The position numbers and the translations under genes are program-made. 64,000 bases of DNA from Periconia sp. R9002 (lineage: Eukaryota; Ascomycota; Dothideomycetes; Pleosporales; Periconiaceae): the NCBI GenBank assembly GCA_023627715.1, contig JAMAHW010000006.1, forward strand, positions 744,001 to 808,000. The letters are read 5' to 3'. How positions within the stretch are numbered: position 1 is the first letter of the stretch; each line of letters begins with the position of its first letter. Positions 24,080-35,473 of this stretch are shown here, in pieces. Under the pieces are notes generated by a model. The model did no database searches. It worked only from the letters and a program-made list of their open reading frames with translations, and was not told the origin of the DNA.

Positions 24080-27031
24080 ATGGTCGTTGACTTTCCTCGC
24101 CCCGTCGTCCCACCTGCGGCACGGGAAGCTGCCAAACTCAAGATCGAAGAGTTGTCCAGCGCAAGGAAGCTGTTTCACAGGAGATACAAGAAGTCCAGCT
24201 TTGAAGGCGCAAATACCGACGACAGTGTTCTTAAACGGCTGACCGATTTTCTTAACCGAATCAAAGAGCTCGACCCGTATCTTGAGCGCGGTAATGACTT
24301 GTCAGCTCTAACTCGCCTAGTTGAGCAAGCTACTCACGACCGATCCATCTCTCAGGACAAACTTGTAAAACTTCAGAGCGATCTCTTCGTCAAAGTGCAA
24401 AAGCACGCGGGTCGGTTGGCAAACTCGTGGATGCATGTTGAGATGCTAGAGGAGTTCTTGAATTCTGATCAGCCGGATGTCTCCTCTGTCACCGCCGGGA
24501 TCGATAATACAGTGCTTGATGATGACTTTGAAGTCGTAGAGAAGGGATTGGAAAGTGTGTTCGAGAACTTCGAGAAGAATACATTCACGCCCAAAAATGT
24601 CGATGCCGCTGCCGTTAAAAAGTATCTCGATGACTTGTTTGTCGGCGAACCTGCACAAAACATCCTCAAACGTATGCGTACCTCTATGGCCGACTTCGGC
24701 TCCAATGTCATGTTGGGTGACGAAGAACTGGACGAAGATACACTTGTTTGGTGTATTGAAGACTTGCTCGCGAATTCTTTGATCGGCGAAGATAAGCGGA
24801 AGACTCTGCAAGAATACCTACAGTCACCGGTCGCACTCCGCGAATTAACAGGGACCCTTAACACGAAGTCAATTCGCCATTGGAATTACCGGAATGTCGA
24901 GCAGGGTCTTACCGTCACAGCACGTCAGAACGTAGAAGGCGAGTATTGTATCACAGTCGACGAAGACATCATCGACATGCTCTCACTGCATACTCTTGCC
25001 GTGGGATGGAGTGCGAAACTGAAGAGTGTAATGAGGGAGGCTGTCTGTTACCAGGAAATCTGGGGCGGAAGCAACCATACATCTATAGCCGAACAAGAAG
25101 GCATAGAGTATTGGCTGTTAGGAACACGGTACAGAGCATCTTCGTGTTCTAAGGCTATGGCTCCACCTCCACCTGGACCACCTCCACCTCCGGCAGGGGG
25201 AGTGATCTACGATCGCATGCCCATCAGCCGTTATGGTCCACCGCCACGTCGAAGGGGACCAATCCCGGAAACAGTCCCATTTCCACCTCCCGGCGCACCC
25301 ATTCCAATCCCTCATCAGCGAAAGTTTGGGAAAGGAAAGAGGCCGAGAATGAGTATGCCGCCACTGCCGCCGCCTCCGCCACCCGGGGCTATGTACAGTG
25401 GGATCGATATCAAGTCTGACAGATATCGAAACTACACGAAGTCGTTCTTTTTATCGAGAATCCCTAAGCTTCTGGGTGCCACGCCAGATCGTGCAAACGC
25501 AAGTGAGACCCAAGCACGGTTGTTGAAGACTCTGGTCTTGGAGGCTCACTTGAGACGCGCATTTGATGGATCTGTTCATGGTGTTGCAGCCAACTTCAAG
25601 TCTTTTGCGTCCTCGTTGCCGCACGAGACGATATTGACAGTGCTCGAATTTATCGGCGTGCCTGACAAATGGCTGGATTTCTTTAAGCGATTTCTCCGGG
25701 TACCTCTCAATCTCGGTCCTGTCGTGCGTGGAACCGGTGATCGTATCCTCACTCGCACCCGCGGGGTCTCCGTGGGCCACGGTCTGGAAGCATTTTTTGG
25801 CGAAGCCATTATGTTTTTCCTTGATCTGACCATTCATCAAAAGACAAATACTTACCTTTACCGCTTGAGAGACAAGTGCTATTTTGTTGGCTCTGAGGAA
25901 CAGTCCGGTACAGCGTCTGCCGAAATATCTAGATTTGCCGCAACCATGGGTTTGGAGGTTACTCCGAAAGAAATGATAGAGGAGCCGATCGGATTCGTCA
26001 ATATCACCGCCTCTGAACAGACATTGTCTCACATCATTGACACTGCGAGGGTCAAGTCGTATGCTCTACGCGTCAAGCAATGTCTTTCCAAATGCCCCAC
26101 AGTGATCGAGTGGATTCGTACCTGGAACGCCACCGTAGGAAACTACGCAGCCCATCTATTTGGACCTCTTGCCAACGTTTTTGGAAAAGAACACCTGAAA
26201 GCAGTCACCGAAGCATACGACCTCATGCACCACGTTGTTCTTCAAGGCCAAGATCTCACCAGCCACGTTCAAGCTCTCCTTCGTGCCCACTTTAAACGCG
26301 ACGACCCTTACACTCTTCCTTTCCCAGCATCGTCCTTCGAGGCACTGATCTACTTACCACATGCGTACGGCGGTCTTGGCCTCAAGAATCCATACAACAC
26401 ACTCAGCCTCGCCTGCGAGGTCCAGGGCTCACCCATGGTGGAGATCCAGCGTTACCTTGATTCAGAGCGCCTGTACTATGATACTGCCAGACATACCTTC
26501 GAATCCATGACTCCTGCGCAGAAGGCCGAGAAGCTTTTCAATATTTTCGAGGATGACAAAGACCGCATCGAAGCCTCCTTGGGCGCTTCGGTAGATCCGA
26601 ACGTCTTCCCTTCTTTCGAAGTTATCACCGCTCAGCGGGAACGTTTGATATACCCTCCCATCCCGCTGCCTATGCCACTAACATATGGATATATGAATTC
26701 GGGCCCGCCTAATCTCGCCAAGACGTATTCGACACTCCTATGTGAGCCGCGCGATTACATTTTTGGTAATGAGAAGATCAGGGACGAGGTAGAGAGACTT
26801 GTGGGGGAATTGGATACAAGGGGGTGGAGAGAATTGAGCGGTGAGGATCGCTGGGTTTTGCAAGTGTACGGTGAGGAGTGTATCAAAGAATATGGAGGGT
26901 TAGCTGTTTGGCACGGAGAGAGTGTGCCAAGAGAGGTGTTGAGGATGGTAAGGGGCGAAGTTGATGATAAGTGGGATGACGGCGCGAGTATTTCCAGTGG
27001 TAATTCCATTTCCGTCATGTCGGATGCTTGA
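24080..27031 (+). CDS. rvt: RVT-type reverse-transcriptase-related cellular protein, catalytic motifs degenerate
   Basis: A single 983-aa frame from ATG 24080 (context CATCATGG). Residues 1-350 are helical and partly charged, with the segments NSLIGEDKRKTLQEYL and DEDIIDMLSLHTLAVGW that I recall from a widespread fungal family related to RVT genes (single-copy, non-mobile RT relatives). Residues 360-436 are an extreme Pro-rich linker. An RT-like core follows: FASSLPHETILTVLEFIGV near 508-526 (motif A region), RGVSVGHGLEAFFGE at 561-575 (motif B) and LYRLRDKCYF at 593-602 (motif C). Motif C has D-K where active polymerases have D-D, and no Asp stands at the expected motif A position, so catalysis looks lost. 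The family assignment is from recalled motifs; function is unknown. No transposon ends flank it. Confidence 0.7.
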   Translation: MVVDFPRPVVPPAAREAAKLKIEELSSARKLFHRRYKKSSFEGANTDDSVLKRLTDFLNRIKELDPYLERGNDLSALTRLVEQATHDRSISQDKLVKLQSDLFVKVQKHAGRLANSWMHVEMLEEFLNSDQPDVSSVTAGIDNTVLDDDFEVVEKGLESVFENFEKNTFTPKNVDAAAVKKYLDDLFVGEPAQNILKRMRTSMADFGSNVMLGDEELDEDTLVWCIEDLLANSLIGEDKRKTLQEYLQSPVALRELTGTLNTKSIRHWNYRNVEQGLTVTARQNVEGEYCITVDEDIIDMLSLHTLAVGWSAKLKSVMREAVCYQEIWGGSNHTSIAEQEGIEYWLLGTRYRASSCSKAMAPPPPGPPPPPAGGVIYDRMPISRYGPPPRRRGPIPETVPFPPPGAPIPIPHQRKFGKGKRPRMSMPPLPPPPPPGAMYSGIDIKSDRYRNYTKSFFLSRIPKLLGATPDRANASETQARLLKTLVLEAHLRRAFDGSVHGVAANFKSFASSLPHETILTVLEFIGVPDKWLDFFKRFLRVPLNLGPVVRGTGDRILTRTRGVSVGHGLEAFFGEAIMFFLDLTIHQKTNTYLYRLRDKCYFVGSEEQSGTASAEISRFAATMGLEVTPKEMIEEPIGFVNITASEQTLSHIIDTARVKSYALRVKQCLSKCPTVIEWIRTWNATVGNYAAHLFGPLANVFGKEHLKAVTEAYDLMHHVVLQGQDLTSHVQALLRAHFKRDDPYTLPFPASSFEALIYLPHAYGGLGLKNPYNTLSLACEVQGSPMVEIQRYLDSERLYYDTARHTFESMTPAQKAEKLFNIFEDDKDRIEASLGASVDPNVFPSFEVITAQRERLIYPPIPLPMPLTYGYMNSGPPNLAKTYSTLLCEPRDYIFGNEKIRDEVERLVGELDTRGWRELSGEDRWVLQVYGEECIKEYGGLAVWHGESVPREVLRMVRGEVDDKWDDGASISSGNSISVMSDA

Positions 27032-27736
27032 AGGGGAAGGCGGGTGTTGAGTCGAGGAAGGTGGGCTTAGAGACTGTTGCTTCCTTTCTTGTCTCATACG
27101 TCGTGGATCTTTACTGGTGTTGATGAACATGCCCGAGTATATGACCTTTTTCAACTATATTAATGATGTTACGACAGGATATTCATAACCTATCGCGGTG
27201 TATTTATTGATCGTCGTGTCAAATTTGTGATATAGCCATTTTGTCATTTTTTATTTTGAAAAAAAATTAGGAGGGGATCTACCTTAACAAAAGAAACTAA
27301 AAAAGGAGGACCACCTTTGATACCAAAAAATCTTAAAGAAAAAATAAAGTTAAGGGCGTCATATGAGACTGCCTGTCGTAGTACTAGGTGACCAGAGCGG
27401 TCCGTCCCTATAGTGATGTCCATGACCAGTGATGTCGCATAAATGCCTAAGTGTTCAATCCTCTAGGAACGTAGGACCAGTGGCACCAGAGTTTTTGATT
27501 CAGAGAAGAACTAATCTCATAATTGTTCTTAACACATCCTGTTCCGTCAATGACAAATTTAAGGCTCCCAAAATCGGGAGATACTCTACCTACATCTTTA
27601 GTAGGCGTTTCAGGGTACTACAGTGCTAACCGGTCATAGCTCACAAAATATCTGTAAAGCCCGAAAAGACGCAATGCCAGAATGAGTCTATTTCTATCCA
27701 TCTATCCATCAATTACCCACTGCTGCATCCACTCAC
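27032..27736. other. Convergent intergenic region, nothing recognised
   Basis: About 700 bp, with several A-runs (27255-27345), between the converging RVT-like and histidine phosphatase genes. Probably 3' untranslated sequence. Confidence 0.5.
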
Positions 27737-28874
27737 TCACGCAGCAACCTTTACTTCCTCTCCGTGTAACGACCCCTCAACCTCCTCAACAACATGACCA
27801 TCCACATTCCTTGGCAGACGCCGTCTCCTCTCCTTGCACTCCTTCGTCTCGACCAGATCCGCCTTCTCCGCCGTTGACTCCGGCGTAAAGACAAAATCCC
27901 GCACTTCGCAGTTGAGGTACGTCGTGTAGGTCATGGGGTCTTCGGAATCGCAGTCCTCAGTTAGAAAGTGTGCGATTGCGCCGTGGGTGACGACGATGAT
28001 CTGTGGGTTTGTTAGTTTGACTGTAGGTTGTAAAAGGAACTGGGAGGGGAGGGAGGATGTACGTGTGATTCTGGACGCTGAAACGCCCATTTACGGAAGT
28101 CGTGGGCGCGTTTTGAGAGTTTTTCGAAGTCGTATTCGTAGTAGCCGGTCTGTTGGAGTGTGATTAGCATGTGGTCGGAAATTTGTAATACTAAAGACAG
28201 CGGCCCATCTTTCTCAATCTTGATGCTCTCCCCTTTGGTGATTTGTTCTATTTCGTACTTCGCTTTTACTTACGTTGCTGTTCCACCCATCGGTCACCTG
28301 ACTCCTGTCGATTTTTTTCGGGTCAAACCCCAAATCTTCACCCTTGAACATCTCTTCATACGTTTTTTCTAACAAACTCGCATCGGTTCCGGTATCAGCT
28401 CCTGCATCGAAATTAGCGAAAGTCCCTTTCATAGAAACGTGATCAAAATAAAATTCTTCATATTACTGCCCCACTAGGTCACTCGCTAGTTGTGAAGCAA
28501 AAAAGGACGGCCGTTAAGTATGAATAAAAGATAAAGAATTACCTGAATTGGAGACTTCCTGTAGAACCGGCAGTAGCAAGAACGGGACTTCATCTCTCTT
28601 CAGCGTCGGGCCAAAGCTATACGAAGCTGTTTGCACGGTGCGGCGCAACGGTGACGCGACCACGAGGTCAGCTGTTGCGTGGTGAGGGAACACAGAAGAG
28701 AGATTTGCGCATTGTTGTTTGCCCTTTGGGGTCAGAAGAGGGTCGGGGATAGTATAGTCGCGCTGGATTGATAACCGTGAGTACATGTGCGTGCTGGTCT
28801 GGCGGTAAGAGAAAGCTTACAGTTTGGTTGTGGAAGCCTTCGGCGTGGCGGACGATGGATATCTTTGGAGGCAT
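27737..28874 (-). CDS. Histidine phosphatase (phosphoglycerate-mutase-like) family protein
   Basis: Five exons (28874-28821, 28762-28543, 28401-28274, 28149-28063, 28000-27737) join to 250 aa. The start reads MPPKISIVRHAEGFHNQT: VRHAE is the phosphohistidine motif (usually RHG/RHA-E), split from the rest by intron 1. PDPLLTPKGKQQC, SPLRRTVQTA and the second catalytic His in IIVVTHG follow in family order. Such small proteins hydrolyse phosphate esters; the substrate cannot be deduced. All introns are GT-AG, 46-139 bp. The tail after THG is longer and charged (EERRRR-like), without a known domain. It lies downstream of the AT-hook gene on the same strand, 627 bp away. Confidence 0.88.
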
Positions 28875-29501
28875 GTTTGGTATTGAGGTTGACGGAGATT
28901 GGTGTGGTTAGTTTTGAAATCGTCAATCTTTTTATGTCTGCCGTTGCTGTAGAGTTTTGAGAATTTTTTTGTAGTTGAAGAGATGAGAACTATGACTCAG
29001 TGAAGTTGAGGGATAAACAGATCTTGCCGTAGCACCAAGTATTTATTTGGGTACGGGACCGTGGGAACGTGATGCGTGGCGATAAAGGCCGCGGGATCGC
29101 ATAGTAATGTCCTTCCCAATTGGCATTACGCTACAGCGATAATTCTTTGAACCAGGAGAGTGGAACCACGTACTGATTCACTGCTTCGTTGAGTATTCAC
29201 GACAACAAACATGTTGCAAATAGTTTCATGGGCTAACCGAATCCAGCGAGAACATTCCAATACAGAACACTCTGCCATGCGGATGCAAGCTGCAGTGCAA
29301 GCAGGGAAGGTGTAGCGATATCTCATCTTCCAAATGTTCTAGAATTGATAGATTCGGAATTTCCTTAAGGCGTGATTCCGATTTTGCTGATTACATCAGC
29401 CCTCGGCAAACCTGCCATTTGTGCCTTCAACGGCTCGCGGGATAGTTTAACAGACTCTATTTTTGGTAGCGTATCCGTCATGTCATCTTTTTGCCCACTG
29501 C
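28875..29501. other. Intergenic, upstream of the histidine phosphatase gene
   Basis: 627 bp between two minus-strand genes; holds the phosphatase promoter and the AT-hook gene's 3' region. Nothing else is recognised. Confidence 0.5.
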
Positions 29502-31305
29502 TCAGTCCATTTCGCTCTCACTCTCAGGCGCGGATGATAGCGAAGAGCCGAACGACGAGAACAAAAGCGCGGACCTGTCCTGTAGTGACCGCGGCCGTTC
29601 TGGAGGTTCTAGCCCAGAGGCTATCGCCAGTACCTCAACCAAACCCATGAGCCTCTCTGAAGTTGCTGTCATCAAAAATTTACTCTGGTCTTCTTCCTCT
29701 GCGTTTCCCTTTTTTCCCTTGCCCGTACCATACACCTTTTGCCGAGCTTCAATACCGGCTTCTACAGCGTCCTTCAAGGAGTCGGTGAACTTGACAAGAT
29801 TTTCTTTGACCATGTATAGTAACATTTGCTCAAGGATGAGTGATATCTTCGCATTGTGGGCAAAGCTTTGAGACGTGGCTCGGAGTGGGAGTAATTCCCG
29901 CTCGAGTTGTTCCTGTGTAGGGAGATGTATAAAGTAGTTCGGTGGCGCAGATGCTACATATGTTAAAAGGAAATTCCCATTTAGGGCGAATTGGATGGCA
30001 GGTGGTAGCCGGGACGTGGAAATGAGTGCGCTGAAAACGGACGTATGCATGTCATCCGCTCGGAGTAACTCAGTGAAGGTATCGCAGAAGTCTTCTAGTG
30101 TCGTGAAAAACGCGGGCAGTTTTAGAGCAACTCTCGCAAGAAGAGCAATGAGGCGTTGGCGTAGCTGCATCGAATCTCTCCCGCCTAGCATATCTACCCC
30201 GTCCGAGTCTGAGGCGCGACGCGTGTCTTTGTCGGAATTTTCAAATGTGACAAGTGATTTGCGCGGTCGACCCCTGGGCCTGGGAGCGTCCAGCATCAAC
30301 GTATCCTCGTCATCGCTGACGTAGTCGCCGAGTTCACCATTCTCAAAATCAAGTGTTGCGGTAGGCTTGCTATCATTTTTCCGGGGTTTTGGGTCCGCCG
30401 TCTCTTTGGTCCAGATCTCAGGGTAATGGGAAAGTGATGGTTTGCTGCCCATCGCAAGTACAGCTCCAGCGATGCGCCGGCGAGTTGGGCGCTGTGTAGG
30501 CTGCTCGCTGCTTATGTATCGCCAGATCAGACTGTCCCGTAGAATACTATCCTTTTCAACACCCTTACTCTTTGCCTCTTCACAGCATATGTCCCAATCT
30601 GCCTCGAGAAAATCAAGCATCACCTCCAACCATAGCTTCCACCGTGCCCATCGCTTCTTGTGTGCCACGGAGCAATTGAAAGCCCACCCCACGATATGCC
30701 AGAAATCGTCCGCGCGATGCCAGATGCTCAGACTGTCCGCCTCTTTTGCCTCCAGTCGCTCTACATCCCCACCTGCGCCGGGCGATGGACTTCCACCTCC
30801 ATTCTTGTAAGCATGAGCGCGCCGCCGTGTACGTTCTTCCGGGAACGAGAGTGCTTTCCTCACTACTTTGTATGCAGGGCCTTCTATAGTGTTATGAATG
30901 CATTGAAGATATCGAAGAGCTGCATCGGAACCTTTGATGGCGTCAACCGCCGTGGCTTTCGTGGTAATTGCGGGATAGACTACGAGAGACGATGCAAAGG
31001 CTATGTGCGCGGCTGGTGCGAGTAGCCCGACATAAGGTTTCGCAGGTGTGGAGATGGAGGTGCCGGCAGTCAAAAGGGATTGCAGTAGGCTGTACCCTTT
31101 AGTGTCTGTACCAAGACGTGTGATTAGCAGGCACTGCCAGTTTGAAGAGTTGAATTTGCGCATACTTACATTCTCCAGCTTCTAGATATGATTTCGCATG
31201 GTTGGTAAGTTCCCAGCTCAAGTCCTTGGTTGGACGCGGCTGAGGCCGTCGTGGACGATTCCCAACAGCGTCAAAAGCGGCATTGTGCGGCCTCGTTATG
31301 GCCAT
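29502..31305 (-). CDS. AT-hook protein of unknown function, fungal-specific
   Basis: Two exons (31305-31170, 31105-29502) join to 579 aa. The intron uses GTAAGT, a CTAAT branch-like site and a TACAG end. I do not recognise the family. The N-terminal 300 residues look helical and contain a Trp-rich conserved-looking block (WHRADDFWHIVGWAFNC, then RWARWKLWLEVMLDFLEADW). Residues about 322-329 read RPRGRPRK, a classic AT-hook that binds the minor groove of AT-rich DNA, just after an acidic patch (DDEDTLMLD). The C-terminal third is helical and ends in a Ser/Glu-rich tail. Nuclear location and DNA binding are inferred from the AT-hook only. The gene looks intact. Confidence 0.72.
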
Positions 31306-31571
31306 CCTTCAATATCAAGGTGGAGAGGTGGAGACAGCAAGCCATACGCGTCATAATCTTGGAACGAGATATCGCGTAGTCACGTTGCAGGTGTTATCCA
31401 TTAAGCGAGGCACCCCTTATCGATTATGCAAGGTGGGAGGTCTGTAAGGGTCTTCAGTAGCTTGGGTGGGTCATCCCCCAGGCGTCAAAGGAAAAAAGCA
31501 TGCTTCAACAATTCAAGTTGACTTTATATTGACAATAGTGCAGCGAAAATTCATCAATCGCATCACAACAA

Positions 31572-31670
31572 TCCGTTATGGTGTATCGGCTAGCATCCGT
31601 CGCTTTCATCATGCCTCACAGCACAATGTCAGCTTCCGACGAGAGCCGGGTTCGACTCCCGGTAACGGAA
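31572..31670 (+). tRNA. tRNA-Glu (anticodon UUC) with 27-nt intron
   Basis: The acceptor stem TCCGTTA pairs perfectly with TAACGGA and the discriminator base is A. The D arm is GTGT/GCAT (two wobbles). The anticodon stem CGTCG/CGACG encloses loop CTTTCA-C with anticodon TTC at 31605-31607. A 27-nt intron (31609-31635) sits after position 37, the canonical place. The T arm is CCGGG-TTCGACT-CCCGG. Removing the intron leaves 72 nt. It closely matches the yeast tRNA-Glu pattern. Confidence 0.95.
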
Positions 31671-31675
31671 TTGCC

Positions 31676-31683
31676 TTTTTTTT
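31676..31683 (+). terminator. RNA polymerase III terminator of tRNA-Glu
   Basis: A run of eight T residues begins six bases after the mature 3' end of the tRNA, the standard Pol III stop signal. Confidence 0.85.
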
Positions 31684-34478
31684 GCAAAATCCATTGATGG
31701 ATTTTTTTTCGGTTGCTTCAGACCGAGCCCATAGCCATCTACTTCAAATACGTCGCATGGTGAGAAAGCGATACTTCGTTGGGCCTAGCCCTTCACATAA
31801 ATTGGGCAGTACTACGTTGCAGTACACGGATTGATTCAAGTACTTACTACAAAACTTTATTTTTTTATTTGTACGAATTGTACGATTGCAATCATTGATC
31901 GATTAATCATTCCCCAACCTTAAATTTTGGGTCTAAACCCTGTTAATCCACCGATGCTCAGGTATGAAACTCCTGAAGAAGAGAGCGTTTTTTGTTAAAG
32001 AGTGTTGTTACTAGACGCCAAATGGTGGGATTCTAAGATGCGATTCTTTTGGATGGCCAGTGAAATCGTAAGCCCATATCAGTTTAAAATGAGTGACGAG
32101 CGAACAGAGTTAGACCAGTGTGACATAGCCGAGTGAAGGTGGTTTTGTAGTCTCCGAGTTTGACACAAACATGGTGTATGGCTATTTCGACAAACTGCTC
32201 GTCCCGGAGGATTTTACCAGACTAAAATAACGTTGAACATGGATGAGAAGGCGCGGATGATGTTATTAACAATCCGTACGCTGACTTGATAGGCTCTGCA
32301 TGATTCTAGCCCGCACCTCCCCAAACAAGCATCACCATGTTACTGAGCAATTGAGAACACTGATTAACAAAACAGTCCTCCCCGGAAATTCGGTGATCAT
32401 TCTCGTTCGTGCCATGGATGGCTTAAACGCAATTGAGGACACTTTCGAATATTTGCTTCGGCTGCCGATCAGCCCAGGACGAGACTGTCCGGGTTTTTTT
32501 CTAGATTAGTGTTATATGTGAAAATGTCCAAATCACTACACAATGACCTTTACGGGGTCTCTCAGGGATTATAAATGTACTGATTCGGCCCTTTCCAGAC
32601 GACCTCCGCCAAGGAAACAATACTGAGCTTGCGCGACAAGTCTGCACATAGGAATTTCTAGACCCCCACAAGGATGAAGGGGTTAGCTGTACTGGAAGGA
32701 ATGAGCTTCCTAATCCTAGTTGTGTTTAGCGAAAAGTGATCGCACTTAGTATTGATTACTGAAAGAATCAATCTACACAGTTGGAGACGCTTATGTCTAC
32801 AGCTCTTCTCAGCTTTCACAAATTCACAAGTCCGCCCTAGTATATTGGCCTACCATATCCAAGCTATCTCCCTCACATTACAGTCCATTTCCTACGAACC
32901 CGACTCCGTAACTAACTCCGAATTCCCTTTTCAATACCATCTCGTCAAGTAGGTTGTAAAGGAAGAATGGAAGCGTTGACGGCAGCGCTTGAGATGTAAT
33001 GTGCTCCGCAAACTTTATAGTGGTGAAATTATGGTTGGATACCCAGCACCCTCAATCGCGTATATCTAGCGATGGGCGTACATACCTACATATCAACGTA
33101 TTGATCAATATACTAATCTGAATACCCGCGTGGTCCCACTGCGGGAGCTAATCTCAACTTGCACTACGCACTGGTGTCGGGTTTCGATTTGTACAGGGGT
33201 GACACAGCGATTGATGATTCGAGTCTCTACAGTAGTGTACTATGTATACAAGGAATGCTAACAGACCGAGCGAATTAATTCTGAGTGTCTGGCACGTGAC
33301 ACTCTAATCACGTGGCCTGGACTAAGCCCACTCGCTCCCATCCTAAACGACATGGTACATACATACAACTACGGTAACGTTGCAGACCGCTGTGCCCGCC
33401 ACATTCGCGAGGGAAAATTCCGGTGAGCAATGTTGTCATTGCCGCCCATTGAGCTCCAGTCTGCTCCAACGTTGGACTCGCTCAACTCGGCTTACCACCA
33501 ATAGCTAGCCTACCTCCCTCAATCTCAAAAACTCGCTCACTCGGTCGCCCACATCCATATGTCTTGTTTCCTCAAACCATCTAGGTCCTTGTCGGCGATC
33601 TGAGGATGCTTGGGCACAATATGCGTGAACAATTGTTGCGGTGGTCAACAACATGGGCTACACACTCTCGACTGCGCCGCCACACGCCCGCAGCCTTTGG
33701 TTACGGTGCCACTCTAGCCTGCTGCCTCTCTTGTCGGGCCTCTGTTGACGGTCCACCATTTCTCACGGATCCACCACGGAATGATATCAGCCGGCTACTC
33801 TATGGTCGGCCGGCCCGCTCGCCATTCGTCCCGACTAACTACCGTTCCGCACCGAAAGCAAGTGAAGGCTTACATACATACATACATGTACAAAATGGGA
33901 GCTTGGCGGACTACAGATGACCTAGCAGCCAGGGTCCAAGGGGCCAGGGAAAGCTTATTCGTCCTGCCGCCGCCCGCCAGCGCCCTGCGCAGAACAGCCG
34001 CTACAGTACGACATGTCGTTCGGACTGCCAGGGCCTTTCGCAAATGTGGACAAGCACGAGGACCGCCCATTTTCTTGGCTAACGCGTGCCAGTATGGCTC
34101 CCATTGGTCCGAAAACGATTGTAACGGTGGCAAATATGTGCCTGGGTGGGCGCGCTCGGTCCCTCAAACTGCTGCGCGCGCGGTGCGTTCAGGATGCTGG
34201 GTGCTGGTGGTGGATAAGCCAGCAGCACTTTTCCTTCTTTCCTGTTACCTTCCTTCTCTTCTCCTTCTTCTTTCTTTACCACATATCCACCAGTTGAAAA
34301 GCATTATCCTCTTGTTAGCCGATACCTCACATACCATCGAGCTTCTGCACTGCTCTCATCATCTTCTATCTAGTCTATCGTTTGCTGCCATTCATTCCCC
34401 ACCTTTCCCTGGGCTTGAATATATGTGCCCCGACCGTCGCCAGTCTGCTCGTACTGAAGGTTGGCTTGCACGTCCAAT
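31684..34478. other. Long intergenic region / probable 5' leader of the 3-TM gene
   Basis: About 2.8 kb without a gene I can support. From about 33,480 on it is C/T-rich and likely holds a long transcribed leader for the downstream gene. Two open stretches near 33,606-34,563 lack conserved features. Confidence 0.4.
33293..33314. promoter_or_regulatory. Pair of CACGTG sites
   Basis: Two perfect CACGTG palindromes start 16 bp apart (33293 and 33309), 1.2 kb upstream of the 3-TM gene and near where its promoter would lie if the leader is long. Possible bHLH sites; binding is inferred. Confidence 0.35.
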
Positions 34479-35473
34479 ATGGATCAGGGTATACCACTCC
34501 ATTCGAAAACTTGCTCATGGTGGAGTTAATTGTAGTAGCCTCCATCAACAACGGCATGAGTGACCATGCTGAGTCGTCCGCCGCCGCCATCTCTCGCAAC
34601 GATGACCTCATAACGATCGCCCTGCGTAGCGAAGATTCCTTCGACCTCGATGACATTGTCCGCCTCACCCGTGCTGTTTCACCTCTCCACGATGTGCCAT
34701 CTACTTTGGGCACACTTACTACAACCGCAATCAGCACTTTTAGAGAATCAAGTGGAACGAAGCCAACGTCCACCGCCACTAGCTATCCCATCGAAGGCAA
34801 AGGCAAAGCGGTAGCGACGTACGAATCATCACTCTCGGCTACCCATGGTTCGGCCTCTGAAGCAGAAGCTGAAAAAGAGCAAGACTTTATGGGAATTGGT
34901 GACTGGACAGGAGACGCTCCGTTGAAGGGGGCCTCTAGGGCTCGCAAGCGTGGGAAGCGAACAATTAGACGTTTGAAGCAAAAAAAGCCTGTCGTGATCA
35001 TTCAGCACGACGGCCCCAGCAATGGCTCTCCCAAGGAAGAAGAATCGTCTGCTGTTGAGAACATCACTCGCCGTAGCAGCAAAGACACCAAATACCTTCG
35101 TCGACGTCCAACTAAACCCGAGCACGAGGACAATCTCACGTTGGCTGAAGAGGGCCATATCATTCCAAGCGGTGAGGAAGTCGAATTCGTCCCTCCTCCA
35201 CCTCTATCGCGCACTCGACGCTACGTTCTCATTGGTCTATGTGTGGCCGCCGTTGTCACTTTTATCGGTTCTACTTATGGAGCTCACCACACTGGACGGG
35301 CCCAGATCGCTCACACGAAGAGCATCATCTTCTCTGCCACAGTGATCCTATCGTTTCTCACTGTTGTGGCCATGCTTGTGGCCAAGCGGTCTCTGCAAGA
35401 AGCTTTACTGGCTGGCTTATTTGAGTCTGTTATTGGCTTTGTGTTGGTCGTGGAGATTCGCGACTTCATGTGA
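34479..35473 (+). CDS. Fungal membrane protein with three C-terminal TM helices, function unknown
   Basis: The preferred model starts at ATG 34479 (context CCAATATGG), with a 10-nt first exon, a 50-bp GTATAC..GTAG intron and exon 34539-35473, giving 314 aa that begin MDQASINNGMSDH. Unspliced alternatives start at 34517 or 34556 in the same frame. The N-terminal two thirds are polar, disordered-looking and rich in Ser, Glu and Lys, with a basic patch (RARKRGKRTIRRLKQKK) that could be a nuclear or membrane-proximal signal. Three hydrophobic segments end the protein: YVLIGLCVAAVVTFIG, IIFSATVILSFLTVVAMLVA and LLAGLFESVIGFVLVV. I do not recognise the family. The C-terminal membrane domain is clear; the exact start is not. 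Confidence 0.65.

Noticed and set aside
33606..34563. Two overlapping + strand open frames upstream of the 3-TM gene
   Set aside because: No conserved motif, odd residue make-up, and they overlap each other and the likely leader. Probably non-coding.
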